Notes: a model not told the origin generated them from the letters alone. A DNA stretch of 37,548 bases from Flavobacteriales bacterium (GCA_022361195.1 JAKSBJ010000343.1:1-37548); one strand, 5' to 3'; shown: positions 16,109-25,949, counted from the first letter of the stretch. A program made the numbers and translations.

Positions 16109-16831
16109 TTAAATCTTAACCGAAAGTGAAGCACAATGCCAAACAAAGTTGTAGTCGACATCATTGTACTTCCCTGAAGTTTCTTCTTTAAACGTAGCTT
16201 CTACAACATAAGTAGTTCCAGTCCATGGTAAACTAAAAGTAACGTATCCCTCTTCGTCTGTTCTCAATTTTTTAGTCCATTGATCCGGAACAAATACATT
16301 GAAATCATGATTGGGAAGGATTTCATTTTTATAAAACACCTGCAGTTTGACTTCTCCTGCTTTTTCTGATACATTTTTAATGGTAATGCTGTTCTCATTA
16401 TCAATTATAGTTGACTCTATCTTTTCGCCAACTTGAATTTTGGCTGTAGCATGGTAGTAAGCTTTAAAAATTCCAATATTATGCTTAGTTAAATCATACA
16501 CCTCGATTTTATCATTGTCCATAATAACGGTGTAAGTTCCCTTTTCTGTAGGTGTAAAGCTGGCTCGATAACAATCTTCTTGTGGAGTAGCCGTTAAATT
16601 CGTTTTTTCTCCCGAAGGATGGACTACCGTTAAGGCAAAGTCCTTCACCTTATTAAAGGAATCGCCAGTTGCTTTTTCTTTTTTGCCGTAAGCAAACTCT
16701 CCAAAGAATATGTTGATTTCCTGCTCTTTATTTAGCTCACCAATTTGATTTGTCTCAATCTACATAAAATGCCCGAAACATTGGCTAAATGTCAAGAATA
16801 AAAAAGCCAATAGAGATAATGATTTTGTCAT
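16109..16831 (-). pseudogene. DUF4198-like exported protein with in-frame TAG
   Basis: The complete reading frame begins at ATG 16831 with signal peptide MTKSLSLLAFLFLTFSQCFG, then HFM, then TAG (codon 24, 16762-16760), then resumes IETNQIGELNKEQEINIFFG and continues without another stop to 16109, 240 codons in all. DUF4198 proteins, as I remember them, have HFLWIE or similar at this place, so the stop is probably a Trp codon changed by one base (TGG to TAG). The downstream half is intact beta-sandwich: VIMDNDKIEV, VKLQVFYKN, and WHCASLSV near the end. A GTG at 16648 could start only a truncated product without a signal peptide. DUF4198 proteins often accompany metal uptake. Confidence 0.8.
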
Positions 16832-16860
16832 TTGATTTTAGTTTATAGGTCAAAAAAATG

Positions 16861-16873
16861 TTTGTCGGACAAA
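16861..16873. promoter_or_regulatory. Short palindrome upstream of the DUF4198 gene
   Basis: TTTGTC-G-GACAAA, 6-bp arms around one base, 30 bp before the ATG at 16831. TTTGTC occurs again at about 16909. It could be an operator of a metal or stress regulator, but nothing else supports this. Confidence 0.35.
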
Positions 16874-16971
16874 AAACACATTAGTTGTTCATGGGCCAAA
16901 AGTAGGCTTCGTTTGTCAGGCCCACAATCCCTCAAAAAAGGTATTTTAATTTGCGCCCACTACACCTACCC

Positions 16972-17008
16972 CTATAAAAAAGACACTGCCGGGCATTACA
17001 CCCGACAG
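16972..17008 (-). terminator. Terminator of the PKD/T9SS gene
   Basis: On the minus strand CTGTCGGG, loop of 7, CCCGGCAG (eight pairs, one wobble; 17008-16986), followed by TGTCTTTTTTATA. It lies about 45 bp after the stop at 17055. Confidence 0.8.
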
Positions 17009-17054
17009 CATCTTCTAACTAATCACCAGTAATAAACTACTCTAACCAAAAAAA

Positions 17055-19619
17055 TTATCTCAGTACCGTTACATTTCCTTTGTATTTGTGAACATCGTTA
17101 CTCATTGATTCTTTAAACTCAATTTGCCATACATAAACATCACTTTCCAACAATTCACGATTGCCGTACATTCCGTCCCATCCATTTTGAGCATTGTATG
17201 TTTCAAAAAGTACATCTCCCATACGATTGTATATGACCATATGAAAGTCTTGGGGATCGTATCCTGAATAAAAGACAGGTTGGAACGTCTCATTGTAAGC
17301 ATTTCCGTCGGGTGTAAATGCGTTTGGAATGTAAAACATCAACACATCATTCACCGTGATCTCTTTTGTATAAGTGTCATGACAACTACCGTCCGGACTA
17401 TAAGCGTTCAGTGTTACCTGATATTTCCCCGGAGCTTCAGGGAAAAGATGTTCAGGACTAAAATCTGTGCTGTTTTCTGAATTGTCTCCGAATTCCCAAA
17501 TGTAATTATCACCATGAAGGGTGGTGTTATCAAAGAACACCCTTGTATTATTGATGTTTAAATCACCATTATCACGAAGCTCAAAATCGGCAACAGGAGT
17601 AACGTCAACGGAAACATAATCTTCAAGTAGCATTGTATCCTTACAGCCTACTGAGTTGGTCACGATTAAAGCCACATCATAATATTGGGTGTATTCCAAA
17701 TTATGCTCATAACACGCCACTGACTCTTCCACATTACCAGCGGTAATGCCATTTCCAAAATTCCACTCTCTCCTCACGATCATTGAGGTATCGACTATTG
17801 ATTCATCCCTAAACTCAATACAATCTGCATTACAAATGAGTGGTGAAGTAGACGTTAAGAATGCTGTGGGTTGTTCAAAAATATCAACAAAGGATGAAAC
17901 CGAATCTACACATCCAAAACTGTTGGTAACCGTTAAACTAACATTGTACACCTCATCATTGGAATATGAATTAGAAGGATTTTGAAGTGTCGATGAATGT
18001 CCATCTCCAAAATTCCAACTCCAGCCTGTAATGGCACCTACCTCTGTAACCGAAAAATCAGTAAAAGATACAGGCTCTCCACTACAAGCATTTGTTGATG
18101 TAAAGTTTGCGACAAGTGGGGGAAGCGCGACACAGGCAATTGTGGTATCATCTACGCATCCCATATCTGTAATTGTCGTCAACGTTACGTTATAAGTTCC
18201 TATTGTATCAAAGTTGTTAGAAGCATTTTGATCTAAAGAAGTATTCCCATCTCCAAACTCCCAATTCCATTCAACAATGTCCCCAGTGCTCAGAATTGAA
18301 GCATCAGTAAAAAGTATTGTTTCAGCACATGCATTCGTTATCGTAAAATTGGTTTCTGGCTTTGGATTGACAGTACACATGACTGTGGTATCTCTTAAAC
18401 AGCCACTGGATGTTGTGATAGTGAGATTGACAGTATAGTCCCCCGGAGCATTATAGGTATGTTCTGGATTTTGGCTCGTTGATGTATTTCCATCTCCAAA
18501 ATTCCAATTCCAAGCCGTAACGGTCCCTGAGCCAGCTGTAGAAGCATCGGTAAAGCTACTGGCTTGTCCAAAACAGACATTAGTGGGCATAAAATCCGCA
18601 ACGGTTGGAGTTGGAATAAGCAAGGTAAAATCTTCCTGGACACAAGCGTCTCCAAGTGTATAAATAGCTGAATAATTACCGGAACCGTAAAGTGCTATAG
18701 TTAGTGTATCATTTGTCTCTTCAGCTAAACCAATACCATCTTTAACCCAGTTCCACTCTCCTCCTGAGATGTTAATATCAGCAATCAAACTCAAATCTTC
18801 ATTGCAAACGGAGGCAGCTTCCTCAATTGTTACGAAAGCTGACACCTCTTCAACTTTTGTTAAACTCAGTTCATCCACATAATAATAATTATACGTTTCC
18901 CCTGGTGGGAGAATTGGCGGATCACAAGCACTACCAATAGCCACAGCATTAATATCTGTTGAAGGAATAATGGTTATTGTTGCCTCTATCCATTCACCGC
19001 TAGCTTCAAAATCTACTGTCGTTTGACCTAACATTTCCCATGAACCTGAACCAATTGGACAATTCATTCCCGTCCAGGGAAGGTCACCACAATTTGGTGT
19101 ACCATAAAGTGTTAAATCCAGGTTCATTGCTCCTGCAGCTCTGGCAATCCACAACTTTAATTCATAGGTAGAATCCTGTTTCATTGGAGCGATTAAACAG
19201 TTCCCAATGTATTCGAGATAAGCTGTTTGGGCAATAAAACCTGCGTAAGCTGAATCCCCTTCGGCACCGGGAAGAGGTAAACTGGCATCATCCCAAAAGG
19301 TTGTTGTGGAGAGTCCACAAAGATTCCAATAATCAGATGTCGCATCCGATGCCTGACTCCAATTTTCTGCACATGAAACTTCACTATAAGTTGTTGGGCA
19401 GCAATTCTTATTCTCGAATGAAGGATTAGGGATTAAATTATCCGTTGAAACTGAACCAAATAGTCCATCACACTCACAATCCGAATCATTCATATCTATT
19501 AAACCATCCCCATCATTGTCAACCCCATCAAAACAATCTTCCTGAGCAAAAATCGTCCCATTAAGCAAGAGAAAAAATGTGGTGGTGAGAAGTAGATAAG
19601 GGTTCATACGGCTGGGCAT
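17055..19619 (-). CDS. Large surface protein with PKD repeats and T9SS type B sorting domain
   Basis: 854 residues; either Met1 (19619) or Met5 (19607) can start it. Signal peptide ends at about IFAQ. Next is an acidic Ca-binding-like stretch, CFDGVDNDGDGLIDMNDSDC, then NLIPNPSFE starting a jelly-roll carbohydrate-binding-like domain (about 60-255). Then come about five PKD domains, marked by WNFGDGNTSTSQNPEHTY, WEFGDGNTSLDQN, WNFGDGHSSTLQN, WNFGNGITAGN and WEFGDNSENS. The last 95 residues are a CHU_C/type B sorting domain: FYIPNAFTPDGNAYNETFQP, MVIYNRMGDVLFET, NGWDGMYGN and a VYVWQIEF strand. It is secreted by the type 9 system and probably stays at the cell surface, with roles in adhesion or glycan contact inferred. 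Confidence 0.9.
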   Translation of the reverse strand: MPSRMNPYLLLTTTFFLLLNGTIFAQEDCFDGVDNDGDGLIDMNDSDCECDGLFGSVSTDNLIPNPSFENKNCCPTTYSEVSCAENWSQASDATSDYWNLCGLSTTTFWDDASLPLPGAEGDSAYAGFIAQTAYLEYIGNCLIAPMKQDSTYELKLWIARAAGAMNLDLTLYGTPNCGDLPWTGMNCPIGSGSWEMLGQTTVDFEASGEWIEATITIIPSTDINAVAIGSACDPPILPPGETYNYYYVDELSLTKVEEVSAFVTIEEAASVCNEDLSLIADINISGGEWNWVKDGIGLAEETNDTLTIALYGSGNYSAIYTLGDACVQEDFTLLIPTPTVADFMPTNVCFGQASSFTDASTAGSGTVTAWNWNFGDGNTSTSQNPEHTYNAPGDYTVNLTITTSSGCLRDTTVMCTVNPKPETNFTITNACAETILFTDASILSTGDIVEWNWEFGDGNTSLDQNASNNFDTIGTYNVTLTTITDMGCVDDTTIACVALPPLVANFTSTNACSGEPVSFTDFSVTEVGAITGWSWNFGDGHSSTLQNPSNSYSNDEVYNVSLTVTNSFGCVDSVSSFVDIFEQPTAFLTSTSPLICNADCIEFRDESIVDTSMIVRREWNFGNGITAGNVEESVACYEHNLEYTQYYDVALIVTNSVGCKDTMLLEDYVSVDVTPVADFELRDNGDLNINNTRVFFDNTTLHGDNYIWEFGDNSENSTDFSPEHLFPEAPGKYQVTLNAYSPDGSCHDTYTKEITVNDVLMFYIPNAFTPDGNAYNETFQPVFYSGYDPQDFHMVIYNRMGDVLFETYNAQNGWDGMYGNRELLESDVYVWQIEFKESMSNDVHKYKGNVTVLR

Positions 19620-19926
19620 TTTTCACCATACAAGAACGGAAGAAAGAAAGAGTACGATGAACCGAAATTTCCGTACGAAGCAGAATAAACTACCCTTATT
19701 CGCTTTTGAGTTTCCCAACGTAACTTATGAAAAAGTCAGTAAAAAATGGCACTAAATGTTTTTAATCAGCCAACCAAAACGATCTTTTGTTATTCTAGCT
19801 TTTACGGATTTCATTTAGATTTTCGGCCCCTTGATTGATTTGTTATTGAAAGGGTTAACCCCTTCTTCAAAACATCTCTAACTTCATTGTAGGAGCTTTA
19901 CTATTTAGAGTAAAAACACTACTAAT
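19620..19926. other. Divergent intergenic region
   Basis: Lies between the PKD gene (-) and the membrane protein gene (+). AAGGGTTAACCCCTT at about 19849 is a near palindrome. I see no exact promoter consensus for either gene. Confidence 0.45.
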
Positions 19927-20337
19927 ATGGAGACGAAAAAAAGATTTAATCCACAACAGTTATTTTTAATAGACGGATTTGGAGCGCTGCTATCAGCCTT
20001 TTTATTAGGAATTGTTTTAGTACAAATGGAAGACTTTTTTGGGATTCCTGAAGAGGCTCTTTATGCACTCGCAATACTTCCGTGTTTCTTTGCCTTATAC
20101 GATTTTTACTGTTATCGATACGTTCGTAAAAATCAGACATTGTTTCTTACAATTATTGCCCTCATCAACCTGGTTTATTGTGTTTTTTCATTAGGCATGG
20201 CATTCTACCATTCTGCAGTGATTTCCTTTTACGGCTGGGGATATGTCATTGGAGAAGTAATGCTCATTCTCATGCTTGTAATATTGGAATTTAAAATGGC
20301 AAAAAGACTTCGGCATGAAAACAAAAACTCCGACTAA
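19927..20337 (+). CDS. Small four-helix membrane protein
   Basis: 136 residues with four predicted transmembrane segments: about 15-33 (GFGALLSAFLLGIVLVQ), 42-61 (LYALAILPCFFALYDFYCY), 70-92 (LFLTIIALINLVYCVFSLGM) and 100-122 (YGWGYVIGEVMLILMLVILE). The loops are short and the C-terminus is basic and polar (KRLRHENKNSD). I recall similar small proteins in Bacteroidota without known function. It stands alone; its terminator overlaps the stop codon. Confidence 0.7.
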   Translation: METKKRFNPQQLFLIDGFGALLSAFLLGIVLVQMEDFFGIPEEALYALAILPCFFALYDFYCYRYVRKNQTLFLTIIALINLVYCVFSLGMAFYHSAVISFYGWGYVIGEVMLILMLVILEFKMAKRLRHENKNSD

Positions 20338-20351
20338 TTGCCGGAGTTTTT
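20323..20351. terminator. Bidirectional terminator between convergent genes
   Basis: AAAAACTCCG (20323-20332) and CGGAGTTTTT (20342-20351), ten perfect pairs with a 9-base loop. The first arm lies inside the last codons of the plus-strand gene; the hairpin also serves the minus-strand gene ending at 20361. Confidence 0.88.
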
Positions 20352-20360
20352 GTCTGGGAT

Positions 20361-23300
20361 TTATTCAACTGTTAAATCCATTTGCATGTCATTATTTGTC
20401 CCTAAGGTTGTAATGAAGGCCGTTCCAATAGTACGATTTGCTTCTCCAACAAATGTCCATGAATAATCGCCTTTTCTTCGAATATAGAGACCTGCTACCT
20501 GCAAATCATTTTCAATGAAAATAATTGCCTGATTGGTAAAATCAATTAAGCGTTGTAATGCGGCGATAAAATCTGAAAAGTAACTCAAATAAGTATTCGC
20601 ATTAATAATATCCTGCATCCATTGTGGTAGATGAGAAATATCCGGAATCGTAGCTAATCCATCAATAAAACTTATCATGGCTGAAAGCTGCGGATTCAGA
20701 TCGGTCAGAATAGCCAATACTTCTGATACATCTCCAGATAAGAAAGCGACATCGTAATGATCATGATTGATACTTTCCAAATCAGTTATGGCATCATCCA
20801 AATAAAACCTGTGCCACGCGCTTGCCATTCCAGCAGGTTTGGTCAAAATAATAGCAAATGAATTGGCATCCATTCGGAAATCTCTTGTGCTAACATTCGA
20901 CTGGCTTGTTAAACGAAGACGTCCTTGAATTTTGAAGTTTCCTCCGTATTGAATGTGCTCATTGATTAAATCTAGAATATCTGCGATATCCTTTACTTGC
21001 GCTACATCATCCGGAACAAGTCCTTTCAACCAACTCAGAGCAATTTGACCAATATCATCCGAATCATAATCAAAATTATCAACGGCTATTTTTAGTCCCA
21101 AATCAGTTGGATTTGTCGTTGTTCCTGATCCGGACTGACTTCCGGTTCCTCCAGATGAAGTTCCTCCGCTTCCACCACTTTGGCCTCCACTACCTGAAGA
21201 TGGATTCCCACCACTCAATCCACTGCCGCCTGACCCTGATCCACCAATTGGTGCACCAACAGCCCCTGCTACAGCATTATCTTTTGGAGAAACACTACCA
21301 TCAGGATTGGTTCCCATTTCTTCATATAAGTTTGGAATAGCTCCTTTTGCCGTTTGCGTTTGTGGTGGAGAAGCGACGTTGGTCCCCATTGCGGTATTCA
21401 CCATACCCGCCACTTGTTTTCCAAGCTCAACTGCTGCATTTAAGGCATTTGCTGCTGCTTCACCAGCCAGGGTACCTGCCAATTGAGCCGTATTATTGGC
21501 CAATGCTGAAAGTTCTTTTAGCGTTCCGGCCAAATGCTCAGTTTTAGACATATCTCTAAACATATTGCCATTTTGTACGGCATTTAAAGCATTACCCAAA
21601 TTAGTATCTGGCATTTGCTGCGGAGAGATTTGATTGAGCACACTTACAGGTATATTCGGATTAATGCTGTCACTAATTTCTTTTGAATAATTCTGATTAA
21701 CATCGACATCAGCAAAAGCTGGTGCGCTATTTGGAATTGGAGAATCCTGCCAATTGTAAAAACGTCTTATGTTAATATACTCTGAAGCATTGGAAATACC
21801 CAATATGGCCTCACCAAACACTCCTGCAGTTGGAAGGAAGACCGTATCTTTTACAACTTCTTTTTTAATTTCCTCCTCATACTCCCGCAAGTCAGAAATG
21901 TAGTTGTTAATGATATCGACAACAGTAGTTTCTTTTTCAATCTTCTTAAACTCAAAGTCCACCTTCAATTTAGCTGGAACCTCGTTCATACTACCTGTTT
22001 GGTTATCATTATGTGTACTGATTACTCCCATCATGATGGAAAAGTCAAAGGTTAACGACTTACCTTCTGCTTTATTAACATATCCGCTTATTTCGCGAGA
22101 AGATGTATTGACTTGCTGACCATATTTCACTTTAGAAACAAACTTACCATGGAAGGCATGCTTTTTATTCGGCCCGGCCTTTTTCATTACCAATAAAGAA
22201 AGTTCGTAGGAAGTTGAATTTCCAGATCCGGTCCAATCATCAGAATCGGTTTTGAGAATGTATAGTATGGCCTTTTTTCCTTTGTAAACTACCTCAGTTT
22301 TGGTTCCATCACCCGAAATAGTAATTGAACTTTCATTTTTCTTTCCTACTGTTTGTTTGGCAAAGAAGGTAAAGCGTTCAACGGCCGAAGCAGATTCCTC
22401 ATCTTCAAGGGATTCTTTTAACTTGAAAATCAACAAATTTTCGACCATCCCTAGTGGATTAGGATCAATGATATCAGTCAGCGGTCTACTGTAAGAAGAG
22501 GCATCAATATTTAAATGTTCAATGACATCTATAAGTTGTTCCTTCTCAATGTAATTTAGCAGATACTTGGTATACCCATACTTATAGGTTTGGAAATGAC
22601 TTTCAATTTCCTCCATGATATCTAAAGGATTAATATCCGAGACATTGAGTAATTGTGAATTAACATGATCAGTTACATTGAAAATCTCCTCATCATACCC
22701 ATCATCCAGAGTTTCATAGGTTAGATCATCACTGTAAGTTTGACTCACCGTTTGGGTATTACCCGCACTATCTACCAAATCGTAGTCAATATTAAAAGAA
22801 AAACTTACGGATTCTGAGCCATTCAATATTCTAAATCTATCCTCATCAACATCCTGTATTAGATGCTTCCGCTTATTTCCAACTCCTAATTCATTATCTT
22901 CCCGATTAATTTCAGCTACTTTTTTGGTTTTACCGCTATCCGATTCCAAGTACCATTTTAGTTGTTTTTTGAGTTCAGATTTAAAATCAGATTGAATCTC
23001 CGCAGTAACATTCTCGTCAATTTCAAAAGATGATTTTCCATCAAACGAATCTTTCTCAAGTGTTTGATTACTGCTTTTGAGGAACTGATAATTGATATAT
23101 TCAGACGAACCTTTCATGATAAAATCCAAACATTTATCCATGTCGGTTTTATCAATTTTGATGGTTACTGAAGGATTAGCATCTATCAACTCTACCCTAA
23201 CCTCTTGCGAATAACTCCGCGAGCGGCTAATTCTGATCTTCTCAATCTTTACATCTCCACTGCTATCAAAAGCCCCATTGGTAGAATCAAAATCTTTGAT

Positions 23301-24731
23301 CACCTGATCATACACTTCAAACTTGGCCTTAGGTAAAATCTCCTGCAATTGAACACTGAACAAAATCCAATACTTTTGAATGAGTTCAATGTCAAAATTA
23401 ATAGGCTTAAAGGGTAAATACAATACTGGCGTAAGGCTATCTGTAAACGTTTTGGTATTGTACTTTTGAAGCACCTCATAGTACTGCATGGTTAACGCAT
23501 GACTATGGTTATAATTGGTCACATTTCTGCTTTGAGCATGTTGTTCGCCCGATTGCTGATCTTCAACCACCACGGTTGACATTAAAGAGCGAATGTTGGA
23601 TGAGTTTTGTACTGTAGAATCTGCAATATTTTGCATCACCTCTCCAGTTACGGTTCTCTCTCCTGACGTTTCTGCCACGAGAGTTCCCTGCGTTGTTGAT
23701 TTTGAATGTACAATGCTTCCTCCAGTTGAACCTGCCGCAGAAGCTAAACCAGCTCCGGCTACTTGCAATGGGAAACCAACTATCGCCGAAAGATCCGCTT
23801 TCCCAGATGCCCCGGCAGAAGCTCCTGTACCAAAACCAGCCGTTAATCCATAACCGGTTGTTTTGGTTGTCGCATCAATTTCAGTGCTCCCCATTAAATG
23901 TTCTTTGGCTGTGGTTACCACAACTTCATTTAACGCTCGATTTTGATTGAATTCACTGGTCAATACCTCACCTGCTTCAGTATCTTCTGATCGAGAACTT
24001 GTTTGTTGCGATTGCCATTCAACAAAGGCAATGTTTCTGGACTCACCCGGAGCCAAAGCCAAACTATGTATAATCTCTCCCAAATGGGTTCCGGCATTGA
24101 TCCACTTTTGCTTAAAGGCGGCCAGGTATCCTAAATGGAATTTAAAATTTGATCGGTAGAATGAATTAAGGATTTCTGATTCCGGATTAGGTTCATCTTT
24201 CTCATCATAATAAACCAAGCCGGTTCCTTTTATTAAATGCTCCTTTTCTTTAATGTAATTGCTGTAACGCACCTTGGTATGTGTACTTCCAATGATTTTT
24301 GGAATCAACTCATCCGGAGCAGATGGCTTTTCATAAAAAGTGTCCTTAATCTGGTTGTTAATAAAAGCCTTGGCTTCTACAAAAGGATTAAAGCGGGCTA
24401 ATTCCTCAATGGTTTTTACCTCAAACACACTTTCAAGGATTTCTTTCCATGTCTCTCCTATTCCCTGAATATAAAGAACGGAGGCGGTTAAAATGGTCTT
24501 TTTATCTTCTAAATCATCGACATAAGCATCGTCAAGATATTCTTTCAAATTCAGATCATCAACGTTACCATTCTCAATAAATCCTACCAGAATTTCAGCA
24601 TACCTACAAGGGGTATATTCTGCCAGGTCTCGAATGGAATGAATTCCTAAAGATTGTAATGCTTGAATTTCTTCAACGGTCTTGATTGACTTCAATGAGA
24701 AGATAGATTGGGCTTCTATGGTATAGCTCAT
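20361..24731 (-). CDS. Very large uncharacterised cytoplasmic protein (1456 residues)
   Basis: No signal peptide or clear membrane helix. Residues 1-130 have a helix-hairpin-helix-like pattern (IQALQSLGIHSIRDLAEY, VLYIQGIGETWKEILE). About 205-245 has LGEIIHSLALAPGESRNIAF then VEWQSQQTSSRSEDTE, and about 290-345 is Gly/Ala rich. About 385-425 has LMSTVVVEDQQ and NYNHSHALTMQYYEVLQKYN. I recall these blocks from other long hypothetical proteins in unrelated bacteria, so it belongs to a family, but I know no function. The middle is acidic and strand rich; about 1080-1120 is an Ala-rich helix; 1160-1205 is a Gly/Ser linker; the last 250 residues form a separate domain ending YIRRKGDYSWTFVGEANRTI. 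The modular layout suggests a scaffold or effector-like protein. Confidence 0.7.
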   Translation of the reverse strand: MSYTIEAQSIFSLKSIKTVEEIQALQSLGIHSIRDLAEYTPCRYAEILVGFIENGNVDDLNLKEYLDDAYVDDLEDKKTILTASVLYIQGIGETWKEILESVFEVKTIEELARFNPFVEAKAFINNQIKDTFYEKPSAPDELIPKIIGSTHTKVRYSNYIKEKEHLIKGTGLVYYDEKDEPNPESEILNSFYRSNFKFHLGYLAAFKQKWINAGTHLGEIIHSLALAPGESRNIAFVEWQSQQTSSRSEDTEAGEVLTSEFNQNRALNEVVVTTAKEHLMGSTEIDATTKTTGYGLTAGFGTGASAGASGKADLSAIVGFPLQVAGAGLASAAGSTGGSIVHSKSTTQGTLVAETSGERTVTGEVMQNIADSTVQNSSNIRSLMSTVVVEDQQSGEQHAQSRNVTNYNHSHALTMQYYEVLQKYNTKTFTDSLTPVLYLPFKPINFDIELIQKYWILFSVQLQEILPKAKFEVYDQVIKDFDSTNGAFDSSGDVKIEKIRISRSRSYSQEVRVELIDANPSVTIKIDKTDMDKCLDFIMKGSSEYINYQFLKSSNQTLEKDSFDGKSSFEIDENVTAEIQSDFKSELKKQLKWYLESDSGKTKKVAEINREDNELGVGNKRKHLIQDVDEDRFRILNGSESVSFSFNIDYDLVDSAGNTQTVSQTYSDDLTYETLDDGYDEEIFNVTDHVNSQLLNVSDINPLDIMEEIESHFQTYKYGYTKYLLNYIEKEQLIDVIEHLNIDASSYSRPLTDIIDPNPLGMVENLLIFKLKESLEDEESASAVERFTFFAKQTVGKKNESSITISGDGTKTEVVYKGKKAILYILKTDSDDWTGSGNSTSYELSLLVMKKAGPNKKHAFHGKFVSKVKYGQQVNTSSREISGYVNKAEGKSLTFDFSIMMGVISTHNDNQTGSMNEVPAKLKVDFEFKKIEKETTVVDIINNYISDLREYEEEIKKEVVKDTVFLPTAGVFGEAILGISNASEYINIRRFYNWQDSPIPNSAPAFADVDVNQNYSKEISDSINPNIPVSVLNQISPQQMPDTNLGNALNAVQNGNMFRDMSKTEHLAGTLKELSALANNTAQLAGTLAGEAAANALNAAVELGKQVAGMVNTAMGTNVASPPQTQTAKGAIPNLYEEMGTNPDGSVSPKDNAVAGAVGAPIGGSGSGGSGLSGGNPSSGSGGQSGGSGGTSSGGTGSQSGSGTTTNPTDLGLKIAVDNFDYDSDDIGQIALSWLKGLVPDDVAQVKDIADILDLINEHIQYGGNFKIQGRLRLTSQSNVSTRDFRMDANSFAIILTKPAGMASAWHRFYLDDAITDLESINHDHYDVAFLSGDVSEVLAILTDLNPQLSAMISFIDGLATIPDISHLPQWMQDIINANTYLSYFSDFIAALQRLIDFTNQAIIFIENDLQVAGLYIRRKGDYSWTFVGEANRTIGTAFITTLGTNNDMQMDLTVE

Positions 24732-24773
24732 TTTTCATTTTTTTGGGTTAATCGTAAGGCTAATAAAGTTAGC

Positions 24774-24790
24774 ATTGTTTTTTAAACAAT
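24774..24790. promoter_or_regulatory. Palindrome in the divergent promoter region
   Basis: ATTGTTT-TTT-AAACAAT, 7-bp arms. It sits between the 1456-residue protein gene (-) and the 149-residue protein gene (+), 43 and 57 bp from their starts. On the minus strand it is just upstream of TAACTTTA, a one-mismatch -7 box. A shared operator is possible. Confidence 0.45.
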
Positions 24791-24847
24791 ACATAAGAAC
24801 TCAATGTATTTTTCATTTTAATTAAAAACAGATATCTTCATGCTATC

Positions 24848-25297
24848 ATGCCTGTCTATTTTGAAGCTACTCCATTAAATGATGAATCCCTTAGTTACCT
24901 CACCATGGGATATTTTCATTTTGAAAAAGAAGGGGTTACACTATCTAACCGTAACAAAAAGCCCGATCAGGCTGCTATGTTATTAGCTTCTTTGGACAGC
25001 TTATTAGATAGGTTGGTTGCATTCAAAAAAGGGAGTTTAAGAAAGGCCGTATTTAGCCCTTTGGATTGTTCCTATGAATTGTTGTTGGAGTTTTCAAAGG
25101 GAAAGGTAAAACTTAGTGAATTTGGCAAAGTAGTTTTGACGTTTGATTTAGATGAATTAGCCAAAGGGGTTTGGGAGGCTTATCATGATTTATTGAATCA
25201 ACACAATGTTGAGCTAATAGATATGTCAGAGGCAACCCAGGATCTTGAAAAGTCATTAAAAGTATTTGCAGAGGTGTTTTCGTTTTCTGTGGAATGA
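24848..25297 (+). CDS. Uncharacterised 149-residue protein divergent from the giant gene
   Basis: No signal peptide. It begins MPVYFEATPLNDESLSYL and has a strand-rich first third (YFHFEKEGVTLSN), a helix AAMLLASLDSLLDRLVAF, then strands and a long helical end. Composition is acidic. I do not recognise a family. The ATG is the first in frame. It is four bases ahead of the alpha/beta hydrolase start, so the two are co-transcribed, and it is back to back with the 1456-residue protein gene. Possible roles as an accessory or immunity-like partner of the giant protein are speculation from position only. Confidence 0.65.
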   Translation: MPVYFEATPLNDESLSYLTMGYFHFEKEGVTLSNRNKKPDQAAMLLASLDSLLDRLVAFKKGSLRKAVFSPLDCSYELLLEFSKGKVKLSEFGKVVLTFDLDELAKGVWEAYHDLLNQHNVELIDMSEATQDLEKSLKVFAEVFSFSVE

Positions 25298-25301
25298 AAA
25301 A

Positions 25302-25949
25302 ATGGCGTTGAAGAAAATATATTGTCTTAGTGGTTTGGGTGTTGATCACAGAGCCTTTCAACATCTAAACTTAGAGGGATTTGAAATGGTCCATATCCCC
25401 TGGGTCAAACCATTAAAAGGAGAATCCCTTCAATCTTATTCAAAACGATTGTTTGAAACAGTGGATTTACCTCAAAACTACATTTTAATTGGTGTATCAT
25501 TTGGAGGAATGGTCGCTCAAGAATTTGCAAAAATTCAAAGTCCAAAACAATTATTTCTTATCTCTACTATTCGTAATTTCCATGAACTTCCGCTTAAGTT
25601 TAAGCTCGCAAAAGTTCTCAACCTTCATCAATTATTACCCATCTCGATTTTAAAATCAGCCAACTTTTACACCAATTACCTTTTTGGTGTTCATCAAAAA
25701 AAGCACAAACGTCTCTTAAAAGAAATTCTGAAGGACACCGACCCCTACTTTCTAAGATGGGCGTTACAAGCTATTCTTCATTGGAAAAATAATCAGCAGG
25801 TTTCAGGCTATAGAATTCATGGAGATAGAGATCGAATTTTAAAGGCTATTTCTCCTAACTTATTAATTAAAGAGGGAGGGCATTTTATGATCGTCACCAA
25901 AGCTAAAGAAGTTGAACAAGGAATTAAAAGAACATTAACATTTTCATAA
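25302..25949 (+). CDS. Alpha/beta hydrolase
   Basis: 215 residues from the ATG at 25302 (MALKKIYCLSGLG); an upstream in-frame ATG at 25266 overlaps the previous gene and adds unlikely residues. The fold is shown by the oxyanion strand YCLSGLGVDHRAF, the nucleophile elbow LIGVSFGGMVAQEF (Ser in GVSFGG), the acid GDRD, and His in EGGHFM near the end. Length is typical of a minimal alpha/beta hydrolase with a short cap. No signal peptide, so cytoplasmic esterase or lipase activity is likely, substrate unknown. It follows the 149-residue gene with a four-base gap. Confidence 0.85.
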   Translation: MALKKIYCLSGLGVDHRAFQHLNLEGFEMVHIPWVKPLKGESLQSYSKRLFETVDLPQNYILIGVSFGGMVAQEFAKIQSPKQLFLISTIRNFHELPLKFKLAKVLNLHQLLPISILKSANFYTNYLFGVHQKKHKRLLKEILKDTDPYFLRWALQAILHWKNNQQVSGYRIHGDRDRILKAISPNLLIKEGGHFMIVTKAKEVEQGIKRTLTFS

